From positions 3,315,551 through 3,379,550 of the forward strand of contig NZ_CP013126.1 in the NCBI RefSeq assembly GCF_001441165.1: a DNA stretch of 64,000 nt, given 5' to 3'. Within the stretch, counting starts at the first letter, position 1, and every line of letters begins with the position of its first letter. The translations under genes and the position numbers were made by a program. This document shows, piece after piece, positions 43,202-51,816 of the stretch. Below the pieces are notes generated by a model. That model worked only from the letters and a program-made list of their open reading frames with translations, ran no database searches and was not told where the DNA came from. This stretch comes from Acidipropionibacterium acidipropionici. GTDB taxonomy: Bacteria > Actinomycetota > Actinomycetes > Propionibacteriales > Propionibacteriaceae.

Positions 43202-43259
43202 CTCCACGAGGCCTATGGTTCCAGACGGGACCTCGTGCCGGGGATGCCAAAGACACATA

Positions 43260-43336
43260 CTGCGATTCTCGACGAGACCGGGCCGGAATCGCCAATGAGA
43301 ACCCCGGAACGGGCCCGGTCTCGTCGAGAATCGCAG
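43260..43336. repeat. 25-bp perfect inverted repeat
   Basis: 43260-43284 and 43312-43336 are exact reverse complements, separated by 27 bp. It lies between the frameshifted small gene and the YdcF-like gene (whose stop is 10 bp beyond). It can serve as a bidirectional terminator, but stem length and loop size also suit the arms of a small mobile element. Confidence 0.8.
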
Positions 43337-43345
43337 CTCGCCCGC

Positions 43346-44362
43346 TCAAGACATCGAACTCAGCCACCACGCCAGCGGCCCGGTGGAGAAGGTCAGCGCC
43401 ACCATGACTGCATTGAGCCACGGGTGGACGGCCAGCAGAGCCACGTACTCCCGCAGCAGGGCGCTGGGCATGAAGTAGCGGGCGGTGCTCGCCCCCAGCA
43501 CCTGTGCACGCAGCCTCTGGCGCCGGCACAGGTCCGCGGCCCGCACCGCATGGTAGGAACTGGTGACCACCACCAGCCCGGCCGGCTCTTCTCGAGCCAC
43601 CAGCTCGGTGCTGTACCGCAGATTCTCGGCGGTCGTGGTGGCCCGGTCCTCGATCCGGATCGCCGCCTCCGGCACCCCGTGCTCGCGCAGGTACTCCGCC
43701 ATCGCATCCCCCTCGGCCCGGGACTCGTCGGACCCCTGACCGCCCGACGGGATGATGAGCGACTCATACCCGGCGGCCCGATCGGCCCGCCACTGATCGA
43801 CCGCCCGGTCGAGCCGGCCGCCGAGCAGACGGGGCACCCGGCCGTTGATGAGCCCCGCCCCCAGCACCACCAGGTGATGGCGCCCGGGAGCGCAGCGGGA
43901 CCGCCCCAGGGCCATCCCCGAGGCGAGGAACCCCAGAAATCCGAATGAGAGCCAGGCCAGGGCCAGGAAGGCCCCGATGCCCAGGTAGAGAGGCCCGGTG
44001 AGCTGATGGCCGATCGACACCAGCAGCCAGGCCATCAGGCCCACGATCGCCACCCCGAGCAGCCCCGAGAGCAGGTTCGCCGGGCGCGGGCCCTCCTTGC
44101 GGGCCATCGTCACCCCGTTGGCGATGAGCAGCAACGGCAGCGCCAGCACCCCGAGAACCGAGCCGGCCGCCAGGAGCACCAGCACCACGATCCCGAACAC
44201 CGGAATACCGACCGCCTGCCGGACCACCACCCAGGCGGCGGCCAGCACGGCGCACAGCAGCACCAGGCCGTTGGTCCACGCGCCCGGCCGCCACCTCGCC
44301 AGCAGCGCGTAGCCGACCAGCAGGACGACCGTGATGAGAACACCCGTCATGACAGTCAGCAT
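43346..44362 (-). CDS. YdcF/DUF218-type membrane protein
   Basis: A 338-aa protein. About seven hydrophobic helices (residues 1-170) precede a cytoplasmic-type DUF218 (SanA/YdcF/ElyC) domain. That domain has HLVVLGAGLINGRVPRLLGGRL, IIPSGGQGSDE, the EDRATTTAENL motif and VVVTSSYHAVRA. DUF218 proteins are linked to envelope integrity and polyprenyl-phosphate use, without a proven reaction. The start may be the ATG at 44362 or at 44350; neither has a clear ribosome-binding site. It is divergent from the Nif3 gene, 124 bp apart. Confidence 0.87.
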   Translation of the reverse strand: MLTVMTGVLITVVLLVGYALLARWRPGAWTNGLVLLCAVLAAAWVVVRQAVGIPVFGIVVLVLLAAGSVLGVLALPLLLIANGVTMARKEGPRPANLLSGLLGVAIVGLMAWLLVSIGHQLTGPLYLGIGAFLALAWLSFGFLGFLASGMALGRSRCAPGRHHLVVLGAGLINGRVPRLLGGRLDRAVDQWRADRAAGYESLIIPSGGQGSDESRAEGDAMAEYLREHGVPEAAIRIEDRATTTAENLRYSTELVAREEPAGLVVVTSSYHAVRAADLCRRQRLRAQVLGASTARYFMPSALLREYVALLAVHPWLNAVMVALTFSTGPLAWWLSSMS

Positions 44363-44473
44363 CCCAGCATCGCCGGGCCTGTTCCACCGCTGACGCCTGG
44401 ACTCATCCCACGGCGCAGGAGGATCACTCCCCGGTGCCGCCCGGGTCTCATCCCAGGGGAGGAGTCGCACCGG

Positions 44474-44479
44474 TAGCGT
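44474..44479 (+). promoter_or_regulatory. -10 box of the Nif3 gene, probably leaderless
   Basis: TAGCGT ends 7 nt before the ATG at 44487. A GGGAGGAG string lies too far upstream to serve as ribosome-binding site. Confidence 0.4.
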
Positions 44480-44486
44480 GTGACCC

Positions 44487-45305
44487 ATGACCACCGTTGC
44501 AGACATCCGCGCCAGCCTGGACACCTGGTACCCACCGGAGCTCGCCGAGACCTGGGACCGGCCGGGCCTCGTCTGCGGCGATCCGGCGGATTCCGTCAGC
44601 ACCGTGGCCTGCGCCCTGGAGGCCACCGACGCCGTCGTCGAGGCCGCCATCGATGCCGGCGCCCAGATGCTGGTGGTGCACCACCCGCTGCTGCTGCGAG
44701 GCGTCTCCTCGGTAGCGGCCGACACCCCGAAGGGCCGCATCGTCCACCGTCTCATCCGCTCCGGCATCGCCCTCATGAGCGCACACACCAATGCCGACGC
44801 GGCGGTCGGCGGGGTCAACGACGTGCTGGCCGAGCTGCTGGGCATCAGGGTCACCGGCCCTCTCGAGAGGGCGGCCGTCGGCGACAATCCCCTGGAGGGG
44901 ATCGGGCGGGTCGGGCAGCTGGACGAGTCGATGACGCTGCGCGACCTCACCGCCAGGGTGGCCGAGCGCCTCCCCGCCACCGTGTGGGGGGTGCGTGCAG
45001 CCGGTGATACGCAGCGGACGGTGCGCACCGTGGCGCTGTGCTCCGGTGCCGGCGACTCTCTCCTCGAAGACGCCGCCCGCAGCGGCGCCGACGTCTACCT
45101 CACAAGCGACCTGCGCCACCACCCGGCCGATGAGCACCTGCGCGCCGGCGGCCCGGCCCTCATCGACACCGCGCACTGGGCGTCCGAGTCGCCGTGGTGC
45201 CGATCGGTCGCCGACCGGATCTCCGCAGCCCACGACATCACCGCCACGGTGCTCGACGTCCGCACCGATCCCTGGACCATCGAGATCCGCCGCGAGGACA
45301 TCTGA
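44487..45305 (+). CDS. Nif3-like dinuclear metal centre protein
   Basis: A 272-aa member of the Nif3/YbgI (NIF3, DUF34) family. The metal-binding residues lie in LVVHHPLLLRG and AHTNADAAVGGVND near the N-terminus and in DTAHWASE near the C-terminus, giving the typical His/Asp/Glu cluster. The family is annotated as type 1 GTP cyclohydrolase-like, without agreed function. The PII-like insertion of longer homologues is absent. The start codon follows a TAGCGT box by 7 nt. It is in the order Nif3-ThrE and corresponds to Rv2230c, from memory. Confidence 0.88.
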   Translation: MTTVADIRASLDTWYPPELAETWDRPGLVCGDPADSVSTVACALEATDAVVEAAIDAGAQMLVVHHPLLLRGVSSVAADTPKGRIVHRLIRSGIALMSAHTNADAAVGGVNDVLAELLGIRVTGPLERAAVGDNPLEGIGRVGQLDESMTLRDLTARVAERLPATVWGVRAAGDTQRTVRTVALCSGAGDSLLEDAARSGADVYLTSDLRHHPADEHLRAGGPALIDTAHWASESPWCRSVADRISAAHDITATVLDVRTDPWTIEIRREDI

Positions 45306-45312
45306 GACGACC

Positions 45313-46605
45313 ATGGTGGACGCCGCACGCAACGATCGTGAATTCATCGACGACACCGAGGCGGTGGTGCGTCTCGGCTCCATGCTGCTGTCGGCCGGCA
45401 CAGGCTCCTACCGGGTCAAGCGCGCCATGGAGCGCGCCGCCACCGCCCTGGGTATGGAGCGCCACGACGCCTCGGTCGGTCTCACCGAGATCAGCGTCAC
45501 CGCCCACCGCGGCGACAACTTCCGCACCGTCGTGCGCGAGGTCTACCGTGTGCGCGTCGACGCCTCGCGGATTCAGGCCCTGGAATACCTCGCCCGTCAC
45601 CTCCCGAAGCCCTGCACCGCCGCCACCCTGGAGGCCGAGCTCGACCGCATCTCCCGCACTGTCACCTCCCGCTGGTCCCCCTGGCTCAACATCCTGGCCG
45701 CCGGGGTCGCCTGCGCGGGATTCTCGGTCCTCAACAGGTTCCCGCTGGCCGACGCCCTGGTCGTCCTCATCGCCGCCAGCTGCGGTCAGGTCGTCAGGCG
45801 AATGGCGACGCGGCGCTGGCTCAACCAGTTCGGCACCACCGCGCTGGCGGCCGCGGCCTCGAGCCTGGTGTACCTGGTGGTGGCCGCGCTGCTGGGCCTG
45901 ACCGGCCTGCCCGGCCTGGCGGGCGTCACCGACCCCGGATACATCGCCGCCCTGCTCTTCCTGGTCCCCGGCTTCCCGATGATCACCTCCATCCTCGACA
46001 TGGCCCGACTCGACTTCACCGCCGGGCTCGCCCGCGCCGCCTACTCCTTCGGTCTGGTGGTCTCGGCCACCGCCAGCGCCTGGGTCGTCTCCTTCCTGAC
46101 CGGCCTCACCCCGCTGGCCACCCAGTCCGCCCTCCCCGGTGCGTGGCAGTGGATCGCCTACGTCGTCGCGACCTTCCTCGGCGTCGCCGGATTCGCGGTG
46201 TTGTTCAACTCGACCCCCCGGATGGTGCTCATCGCGGCGAGCCTGGGAACGATCGGCAATCTCGCCCGGCTGGCCATGGTGAGCGCCTCCATGCCGGCCC
46301 AGCTCGGAGCCGGTCTCGGCGGCCTCATCGTCGGGCTGGCGGCCGCCCCACTCACCAAGCGGTTCGCCATCCCCCGGATCACGGTCACCGTGCCAGCCTG
46401 CCTCATCATGATCCCCGGCACCGCCATGTACCGGATGATGTACTGGTTCAACGCGGAGAACACCGTGCGGGCCCTGGGCTTCGGGGTGGATGCCGTGCTG
46501 GCGGTGCTGGCCATCGCGATCGGGCTGGCGGTGGCGCGGATGCTCACCGACCCGGCTTGGACCTTCGCCCGACCCATCCCCAGTCCCCACGCATTCCGTT
46601 CGTAG
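45313..46605 (+). CDS. Threonine/serine exporter family protein (ThrE-type)
   Basis: A 430-aa integral membrane protein. The N-terminal hydrophilic domain (1-125) has the ThrE start FIDDTEAVVRLGSMLLSAGT and the GSYRVKRAME motif. About ten hydrophobic helices follow, with LFLVPGFPMITSILDMARLDF in the first half and the TVTVPACLIMIPGTAMYRMMY block in the second half. ThrE exports threonine and serine using the proton gradient. It lies 7 bp after Nif3 and ends 3 bp from the convergent glnE. Confidence 0.88.
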   Translation: MVDAARNDREFIDDTEAVVRLGSMLLSAGTGSYRVKRAMERAATALGMERHDASVGLTEISVTAHRGDNFRTVVREVYRVRVDASRIQALEYLARHLPKPCTAATLEAELDRISRTVTSRWSPWLNILAAGVACAGFSVLNRFPLADALVVLIAASCGQVVRRMATRRWLNQFGTTALAAAASSLVYLVVAALLGLTGLPGLAGVTDPGYIAALLFLVPGFPMITSILDMARLDFTAGLARAAYSFGLVVSATASAWVVSFLTGLTPLATQSALPGAWQWIAYVVATFLGVAGFAVLFNSTPRMVLIAASLGTIGNLARLAMVSASMPAQLGAGLGGLIVGLAAAPLTKRFAIPRITVTVPACLIMIPGTAMYRMMYWFNAENTVRALGFGVDAVLAVLAIAIGLAVARMLTDPAWTFARPIPSPHAFRS

Positions 46606-46608
46606 CCG

Positions 46609-49569
46609 TCAAGGCGTCCAGAAGAGCTCCTCGACGACCTTCGAGGCCCGACGGCTGAGCCTGAGGTGATCCTCCACCATCGTCTCGGAGGAGCCCAGCC
46701 CCAGGCCCATGATGCGGGCCATCGCGTCCAGATCCTCGATGCCGGTGGGGATGACGTCGGAAGCCCGTCCCCGGGTGACGACGATGGCGTTGCGCATCCG
46801 GGAGGCGTGGATCCATGCCTGACGCAGCGCATCGTGCTGGTCCTCGGTCATCAGCCCGCCGTCAAGGGCCGCGTCGAGTGCCTCCACGGTCGAGGTCGTG
46901 CGCAGCGCCGGAAGCTCCGCGGCGTGCTGCATCTGGAGCACCTGCGCGGTCCACTCCACATCCGACAGCCCTCCCGGACCGAGCTTGAGGTGGCGTTGCC
47001 GATCCACCCCCCGCGGTATCCGTTCGGTCTCCATCCGCGCCTTGAGCCTGCGGATCTCGGCGAACTGCGAGGCGGTGAGTCCCCCGTCGGGCCAGCGAAG
47101 CCGGTCGATCGCCTCCAGCAGGGTCGAGGTGAGTGCCCGGTCCCCCGCACCGTGCCGGGCGCGCACCAGAGCCTGGGACTCCCAGGTGCTCGACCACGAG
47201 CGGTAGTAGCCGAGATAGCTCGAGAGGGTGCGCACCAGCGGCCCGGACCTCCCCTCGGGTCTCAGGCCGGCGTCCAGATCCAGTTTCGGATCGGGACCCG
47301 GCAGGGCCAGCAGATTCCTCAGCCGGCTCACCATGGCGGTCGCCTTGGATGTGGCCTCGGGGTCGGAGGAGTCCTCCACGACGAAGAGGGCGTCGGCGTC
47401 GGAGGCGTAGGACATCTCGGCACCTCCCCAGCGGCCCATCGCCACCACACCGATCCGGGGAGGGTTCTCGGCCTCCCGGGCCACCACCGTCAGCCCCGCG
47501 TCGACGGTCGCCCCGGCCAGGTCGGAGAGCCCCCGTCCGGTCTCCAGACAGTCCGTCTTGTCGAGGATGTTGGCCACCACGATCCGGAACAGCTCGCGGC
47601 GCCGGACCGCGCGGACCGCCGCGACGGCGTCCTCCACGGTCTCGTGGCGCGCCGCCACCGCCGTCATCTCGCGGGCCACATCGGAGCCGGGACGCGGCCG
47701 CAGGTCGTCCTCGGCCAGGATCTGCACCGTCTCGGGGGCCCGGTAGAGCATGTCGACGGCGTAGCGGCTGCTGGCCAGCACGGTCGCCAGGCGCTGGGCC
47801 ATCGCCCCCTCGTCGCGCAGCGCGCGCAGATACCAGGGCGACTCCCCGAGGGCCTCCGAGACCCTCCGGAAGGCGACCATGCCCCGGTCTGGGCTGGGGG
47901 CGTCGGCCAGCCACTCCAGCATCACCGGCATCAGCTGGGCCTGGATCCGCACCGCCCGGGAGGTGCCCTGGGTGAGCGCCCCGATATGCCCCAGTGCCGC
48001 CTTCGGGTCCTTGAATCCCAGAGCCCGCATGCGGTCCTCCACGGCGGCCGGGGCCAGCCGGAACTCGTCGGAGGGGATCCGGGCGACGGCCTCGACCAGC
48101 GGAGAGAAGAACACCTTGTTGTGGGTTCTCAGCACGGCACGGGTGGTGGCCCCCCACACCTCCCGGGTCTGGTCGGCGCTGCGCACCCCGATCGACCGCC
48201 CAATGCGCCGCAGCCCCCGGTCGTCGGCGGGCAGCAGGTGGGTACGCCGCATCCGGAACATCTGGACGCGGTGCTCCATCAGCCGTTCCAGCCGGTAGGC
48301 GTTGTCCAGCCTCTCGGCGTCCCCCCTGGAGATGTATCCGCCGGCCGCCAGCGCCTTCAGCGCCCCCAGCGTCGAGCGGTCGCGCAGCGTCTCGTCGTGG
48401 CGGCCGTGGACCAGCTGCAGCAGCTGCACGGTGAATTCGACGTCGCGCAGCCCCCCGGATCCGAGTTTGATCTGCCGGTCCTTCTCCTTCGCGGGGATCA
48501 GATCGACCACCCGGGCGCGCATCGCGCGAACCTGGGCGACGAAGTGCTCCTTCTCCCCCACCTGCCACACCATCGGTGCCACGAGGTCGCAGAACTGCTG
48601 GCCGAGCTTCAGATCGCCGGCCATCGGACGGGCCTTGAGCAGCGCCTGGAACTCCCAGTTCTTGGCCCATTTGCGGTAGTAGGTGGTCATCGAGTCCATG
48701 GTGCGCACCAGCGGCCCGGCATTGCCCTCGGGCCGCAGGGCGGCGTCCACCTGCCAGATGGATCCGGCCCCCGAGTGGGCCGAGCAGATCCTGGCCACCG
48801 CCCCGGCCAGACGGGACGCCACCATGACCGCCTGCTGGGAGGTGACGCCCTCGCGGGCGGGTTCGGCGACGTGGATGACGTCGACGTCGGAGATGTAGTT
48901 GAGCTCCTGGGCACCGCACTTGCCCATCGCGATGATCGCGAGCCTGGCGTCGGCGTGGTCGGGGTTCTCGGCCCGGGCCAGCGCCAGGGCGAGGGTCACG
49001 ATGGCGTCTGCGAGGTCGGCGAGTTCGGCGGCGATGTCGTCGACGATGTCGATGGATTCGATGGCGCCGACATCGCGGGAGGCGATCCGCACCAGATGCC
49101 GGTCGTTGGCCAGCCTGAGCCGGTCGGCCCCGGCGAGCGGATCCCCCTCGGCGACCAGGAATCCCGATCCGTCGATGAAGGCCCCCACATCGGTGCACAG
49201 GTCCGCGGTGATCTCGGCGGCCGGCATCCTGGCGGGCTCGCGCACCACCTGGGTGAGGTCCTCGGGGTGGGCGGCCAGATGCCGGCCCAGTTCCGAGGAG
49301 ACCCCCAGAAGCCTCACGAGCCGTCGGGCGACCGCATCGTCATCGAGGGCCGCGGCGGTGTCGGCGGGCGCCACGGCCGCCAGGTCGGCGACCGCGGCCA
49401 TCGCCAGGTCGACGTCGGCGCAGTGCTCCAGATGCTCCTCCCATGGCGCCAGAGCCGCCGGGTCGGCGCCGATGAGCGCGGCGATCTGCTGGTGCATCTG
49501 CGCCGCCCGTTCGCCGTCCTCGGCCCCGCGCCGGGCCAGCTCCGCGTCGATGGTGGTCACGCGCTGCAT
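46609..49569 (-). CDS. glnE: Glutamine synthetase adenylyltransferase/deadenylase
   Basis: A 986-aa bifunctional enzyme that adenylylates and deadenylylates GlnA. It has two nucleotidyltransferase halves. The N-terminal half has MGKCGAQELNYISDVDVIHV and later KLGSGGLRDVEFTVQLLQLV. The C-terminal half has MGRWGGAEMSYASDADALFV and KLGPGGLSDVEWTAQVLQMQ. GGGAGGACTCG precedes the ATG at 49569. It lies between glnA1 and glnA2, so the target and the control enzyme share one locus. A 977-codon opposite-strand frame here is a codon-bias shadow. Confidence 0.97.
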   Translation of the reverse strand: MQRVTTIDAELARRGAEDGERAAQMHQQIAALIGADPAALAPWEEHLEHCADVDLAMAAVADLAAVAPADTAAALDDDAVARRLVRLLGVSSELGRHLAAHPEDLTQVVREPARMPAAEITADLCTDVGAFIDGSGFLVAEGDPLAGADRLRLANDRHLVRIASRDVGAIESIDIVDDIAAELADLADAIVTLALALARAENPDHADARLAIIAMGKCGAQELNYISDVDVIHVAEPAREGVTSQQAVMVASRLAGAVARICSAHSGAGSIWQVDAALRPEGNAGPLVRTMDSMTTYYRKWAKNWEFQALLKARPMAGDLKLGQQFCDLVAPMVWQVGEKEHFVAQVRAMRARVVDLIPAKEKDRQIKLGSGGLRDVEFTVQLLQLVHGRHDETLRDRSTLGALKALAAGGYISRGDAERLDNAYRLERLMEHRVQMFRMRRTHLLPADDRGLRRIGRSIGVRSADQTREVWGATTRAVLRTHNKVFFSPLVEAVARIPSDEFRLAPAAVEDRMRALGFKDPKAALGHIGALTQGTSRAVRIQAQLMPVMLEWLADAPSPDRGMVAFRRVSEALGESPWYLRALRDEGAMAQRLATVLASSRYAVDMLYRAPETVQILAEDDLRPRPGSDVAREMTAVAARHETVEDAVAAVRAVRRRELFRIVVANILDKTDCLETGRGLSDLAGATVDAGLTVVAREAENPPRIGVVAMGRWGGAEMSYASDADALFVVEDSSDPEATSKATAMVSRLRNLLALPGPDPKLDLDAGLRPEGRSGPLVRTLSSYLGYYRSWSSTWESQALVRARHGAGDRALTSTLLEAIDRLRWPDGGLTASQFAEIRRLKARMETERIPRGVDRQRHLKLGPGGLSDVEWTAQVLQMQHAAELPALRTTSTVEALDAALDGGLMTEDQHDALRQAWIHASRMRNAIVVTRGRASDVIPTGIEDLDAMARIMGLGLGSSETMVEDHLRLSRRASKVVEELFWTP

Positions 49570-49653
49570 CGAGTCCTCCCTGACTGCTCATCCTGGTGAG
49601 AGACTAGCGGGTGCCCGCGGACCGGCGGGCCCAGGCGATGGAAGGACGGGCGG

Positions 49654-50376
49654 ATGGCCGCTGGATCGCAGAAGTCGGGAACGGCGGGCCGGGGGTGGCG
49701 CAAGGAGACGGCCGCCTGCCTGCAGGCCGTCGATCTGGTGCTGGCCGCAGAGCCGTCGGCGTCCTTCCTGGTGGTGCTCACCGACTGTCTCCAGACGCTG
49801 CGCACCCCCGACCGCGCCCGTCCGTTGAGCATCGGGGCGGCGATGGCCGCCGGGGAGCCCGGGGCCGGGGCCGCCGATCAGATCGCGGCCAGGGCCGGAG
49901 TCGACGCCGCGGAGTCCCGGGCCCAGGCCGGGCTGCTGCGCACCGATCTGGAGGCCGCGATGGAGGCCCCCTCGGCGGTGGTGAGAACGGCCCACGGGCC
50001 GGTCTCCTCGGCCGATCTGGTCCGCCTGCTGACGGTGCGCGCCTGCGTCGAGGCCCTGCGAGCCGGGGCGCAGCCGCCTCGCCCGGTCCTCATCGCGGCC
50101 AGCCGGGTGCTCGCCGCCGTCCTCGGGGAGAGGTACGGCGGGCGCACCATCGAGATGCGGGTGCCCCCGGCCACCGCCGTCCAGCTGGAGGCCTTCGGCC
50201 AGGGCCCGAACCATCACCGCGGGACGCCGCCCAATGTGGCCGAGACCGATCCGGTGACCTTCGTGAAGCTGGCCACCGGGCAGCTGGACTGGCAGGAGGC
50301 CCGGCGGGCCGGCCGCATCCAGGCCTCCGGGTCCCATGTGGACGCGATGGCCAGGATGCTGCCGGTCACCCCCTGA
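49654..50376 (+). CDS. Sterol carrier-like family protein
   Basis: A 240-aa soluble protein. The C-terminal 70 residues, with VPPATAVQLEAFGQGPNHHRG, TPPNVAETDPVTFVKLATG and the GRIQASG block, match the SCP2-like domain of actinobacterial sterol-carrier/MDMPI-type proteins. The N-terminal half is Ala-rich and helical and is less conserved. GGAAGGA precedes the ATG. It is divergent from glnE and abuts the convergent glnA2 stop with no gap. It may bind a hydrophobic ligand; none is known. Confidence 0.78.
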   Translation: MAAGSQKSGTAGRGWRKETAACLQAVDLVLAAEPSASFLVVLTDCLQTLRTPDRARPLSIGAAMAAGEPGAGAADQIAARAGVDAAESRAQAGLLRTDLEAAMEAPSAVVRTAHGPVSSADLVRLLTVRACVEALRAGAQPPRPVLIAASRVLAAVLGERYGGRTIEMRVPPATAVQLEAFGQGPNHHRGTPPNVAETDPVTFVKLATGQLDWQEARRAGRIQASGSHVDAMARMLPVTP

Positions 50377-51711
50377 TCAGAGGTTGGGCAGGTAGCGGTC
50401 CAGCTCGAACTGGGTGACGTTGGAGCGGAACTCCTCGTACTCGGCCCGCTTGTTGCGCAGGAAGTAGTCGTAGACGTGCTCGCCGAGGGTCTCGGCGACC
50501 AGCTCCGACTCCTCCATGCAGCGGATGGCGGCGTCCAGGCTGCTCGGCAGCGGCTTGATCCCCATCGCGGCCCGTTCCCGGGGGGACAGCCCCCAGACGT
50601 CGTCGGAGGCCTCCTCGGGCAGCTCCATCTCGTGCTCGATGCCGTCCAGCCCGGCGGCCAGGATGAGCGCGTAGGACAGGTAGGGGTTGGTCGCCGAGTC
50701 GATCGAGCGCAGCTCGACGCGGGCCGAGGCCGCCTTGTCGGGCTTGTAGAGGGGCACCCGCACCAGGGCCGAGCGGTTGTTGCGCCCCCAGCAGATGTAG
50801 TTGGGGGCCTCGCCGCCGCCGCTCAGCCGCCGGTAGGAGTTCACCCACTGGTTGGTGACCGCCGTGATCCCGGGGGCGTGGTGCAGCAGCCCGGCGACGA
50901 ACTGCTTGCCGGTCCTCGACAGATGGGTCTCGTCGGCGGCGTCGTAGAAGGCGTTGGAGTCGCCCTCGAAGAGCGACACGTGGGTGTGCATGCCCGATCC
51001 GGGATGCTCCCCGAAGGGCTTGGGCATGAAGGTGGCGTTGATGCCGCGCAGCGCCGCGACCTCCCGGATCACCACCCGGAAGGTCATGATGTTGTCGGCC
51101 ATGGTGAGGGCGTCGGCGTAGCGCAGGTCGATCTCGTGCTGGCCGGGCCCGGCCTCGTGGTGGGAGAACTCCACCGAGATGCCCATCTGCTCCAGCATCG
51201 AGATGGAGTCGCGACGGAAGTCGGTGCCGGCCCCCAGGGTGGTGTGGTCGAAGTAGCCGCCGCGGTCCAGGGGTTCGGGAACCGTGCCGGGCCGGTGGGC
51301 CTCGCGCAGCAGGTAGAACTCGATCTCGGGATGGCAGTAGAAGGTGAAGCCCATCTCGGAGGCCTTGTCCAGGGCGCGCTTGAGGACGTACCGCGGGTCG
51401 GCGAAGCTGGGCGACCCGTCGGGGTTCTTGATGTCGCAGAACATTCGTGCGGTGCCGGTGCCCTGCCGCCAGGGCAGCACCTGGAATGTGGAGGGGTCGG
51501 GATGGGCCACCATGTCGGACTCGAAAACGCGGGTGTAGCCCTCGACGGCCGAACCGTCGAAGCCGACCCCCTCGGCGAAGGCGCCCTCCACCTCGGTGGG
51601 TGGGATGGCCACCGACTTCAGGGATCCCAGGACGTCGGCGAACCATAGCCTGACGAAACGGATATTGCGCTCCTCCATGGAGCGCAGCACGAATTCGGTC
51701 TGCCTGCTCAT
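50377..51711 (-). CDS. glnA2: Glutamine synthetase paralogue GlnA2-type
   Basis: A 444-aa type I-alpha-like glutamine synthetase. The beta-grasp and catalytic blocks are present: VGFDGSAVEGYTRVFESDM, HPEIEFYLL, GPGQHEIDLRYADAL, GSGMHTHVSLF, NSYRRLSGGGEAP and the ARVELRSID block. Unlike glnA1 there is no Tyr in the adenylylation loop position (SDDVWGLSP), so GlnE likely does not control it. In other actinobacteria such paralogues are dispensable for glutamine synthesis and some act on polyamines or isoglutamine. The ATG at 51711 was chosen, with a CAGACT box 7 nt upstream. Confidence 0.9.
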   Translation of the reverse strand: MSRQTEFVLRSMEERNIRFVRLWFADVLGSLKSVAIPPTEVEGAFAEGVGFDGSAVEGYTRVFESDMVAHPDPSTFQVLPWRQGTGTARMFCDIKNPDGSPSFADPRYVLKRALDKASEMGFTFYCHPEIEFYLLREAHRPGTVPEPLDRGGYFDHTTLGAGTDFRRDSISMLEQMGISVEFSHHEAGPGQHEIDLRYADALTMADNIMTFRVVIREVAALRGINATFMPKPFGEHPGSGMHTHVSLFEGDSNAFYDAADETHLSRTGKQFVAGLLHHAPGITAVTNQWVNSYRRLSGGGEAPNYICWGRNNRSALVRVPLYKPDKAASARVELRSIDSATNPYLSYALILAAGLDGIEHEMELPEEASDDVWGLSPRERAAMGIKPLPSSLDAAIRCMEESELVAETLGEHVYDYFLRNKRAEYEEFRSNVTQFELDRYLPNL

Positions 51712-51803
51712 GGCCCCCAGTCTGCCGCCTCGGTGTTTCAAACCCATAAAAACTCGCCGAATCTTCGGTGGCGGGCCGTCGCGCCCCTCGTCCGGAGGGT
51801 ACG

Positions 51804-51809
51804 TAGACT
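51804..51809 (+). promoter_or_regulatory. -10 box of DUF2510 gene, probably leaderless
   Basis: TAGACT lies 7 nt before the ATG at 51817; a GGAGGG string is too far upstream for translation. Confidence 0.4.
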
Positions 51810-51816
51810 CTCCGGC

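Noticed and set aside
46666-49599. 977-codon open frame on the plus strand opposite glnE
   Set aside because: It mirrors the glnE frame; high GC at third positions creates long antisense frames. Its translation is low-complexity Gly/Arg/His/Pro with no motif.
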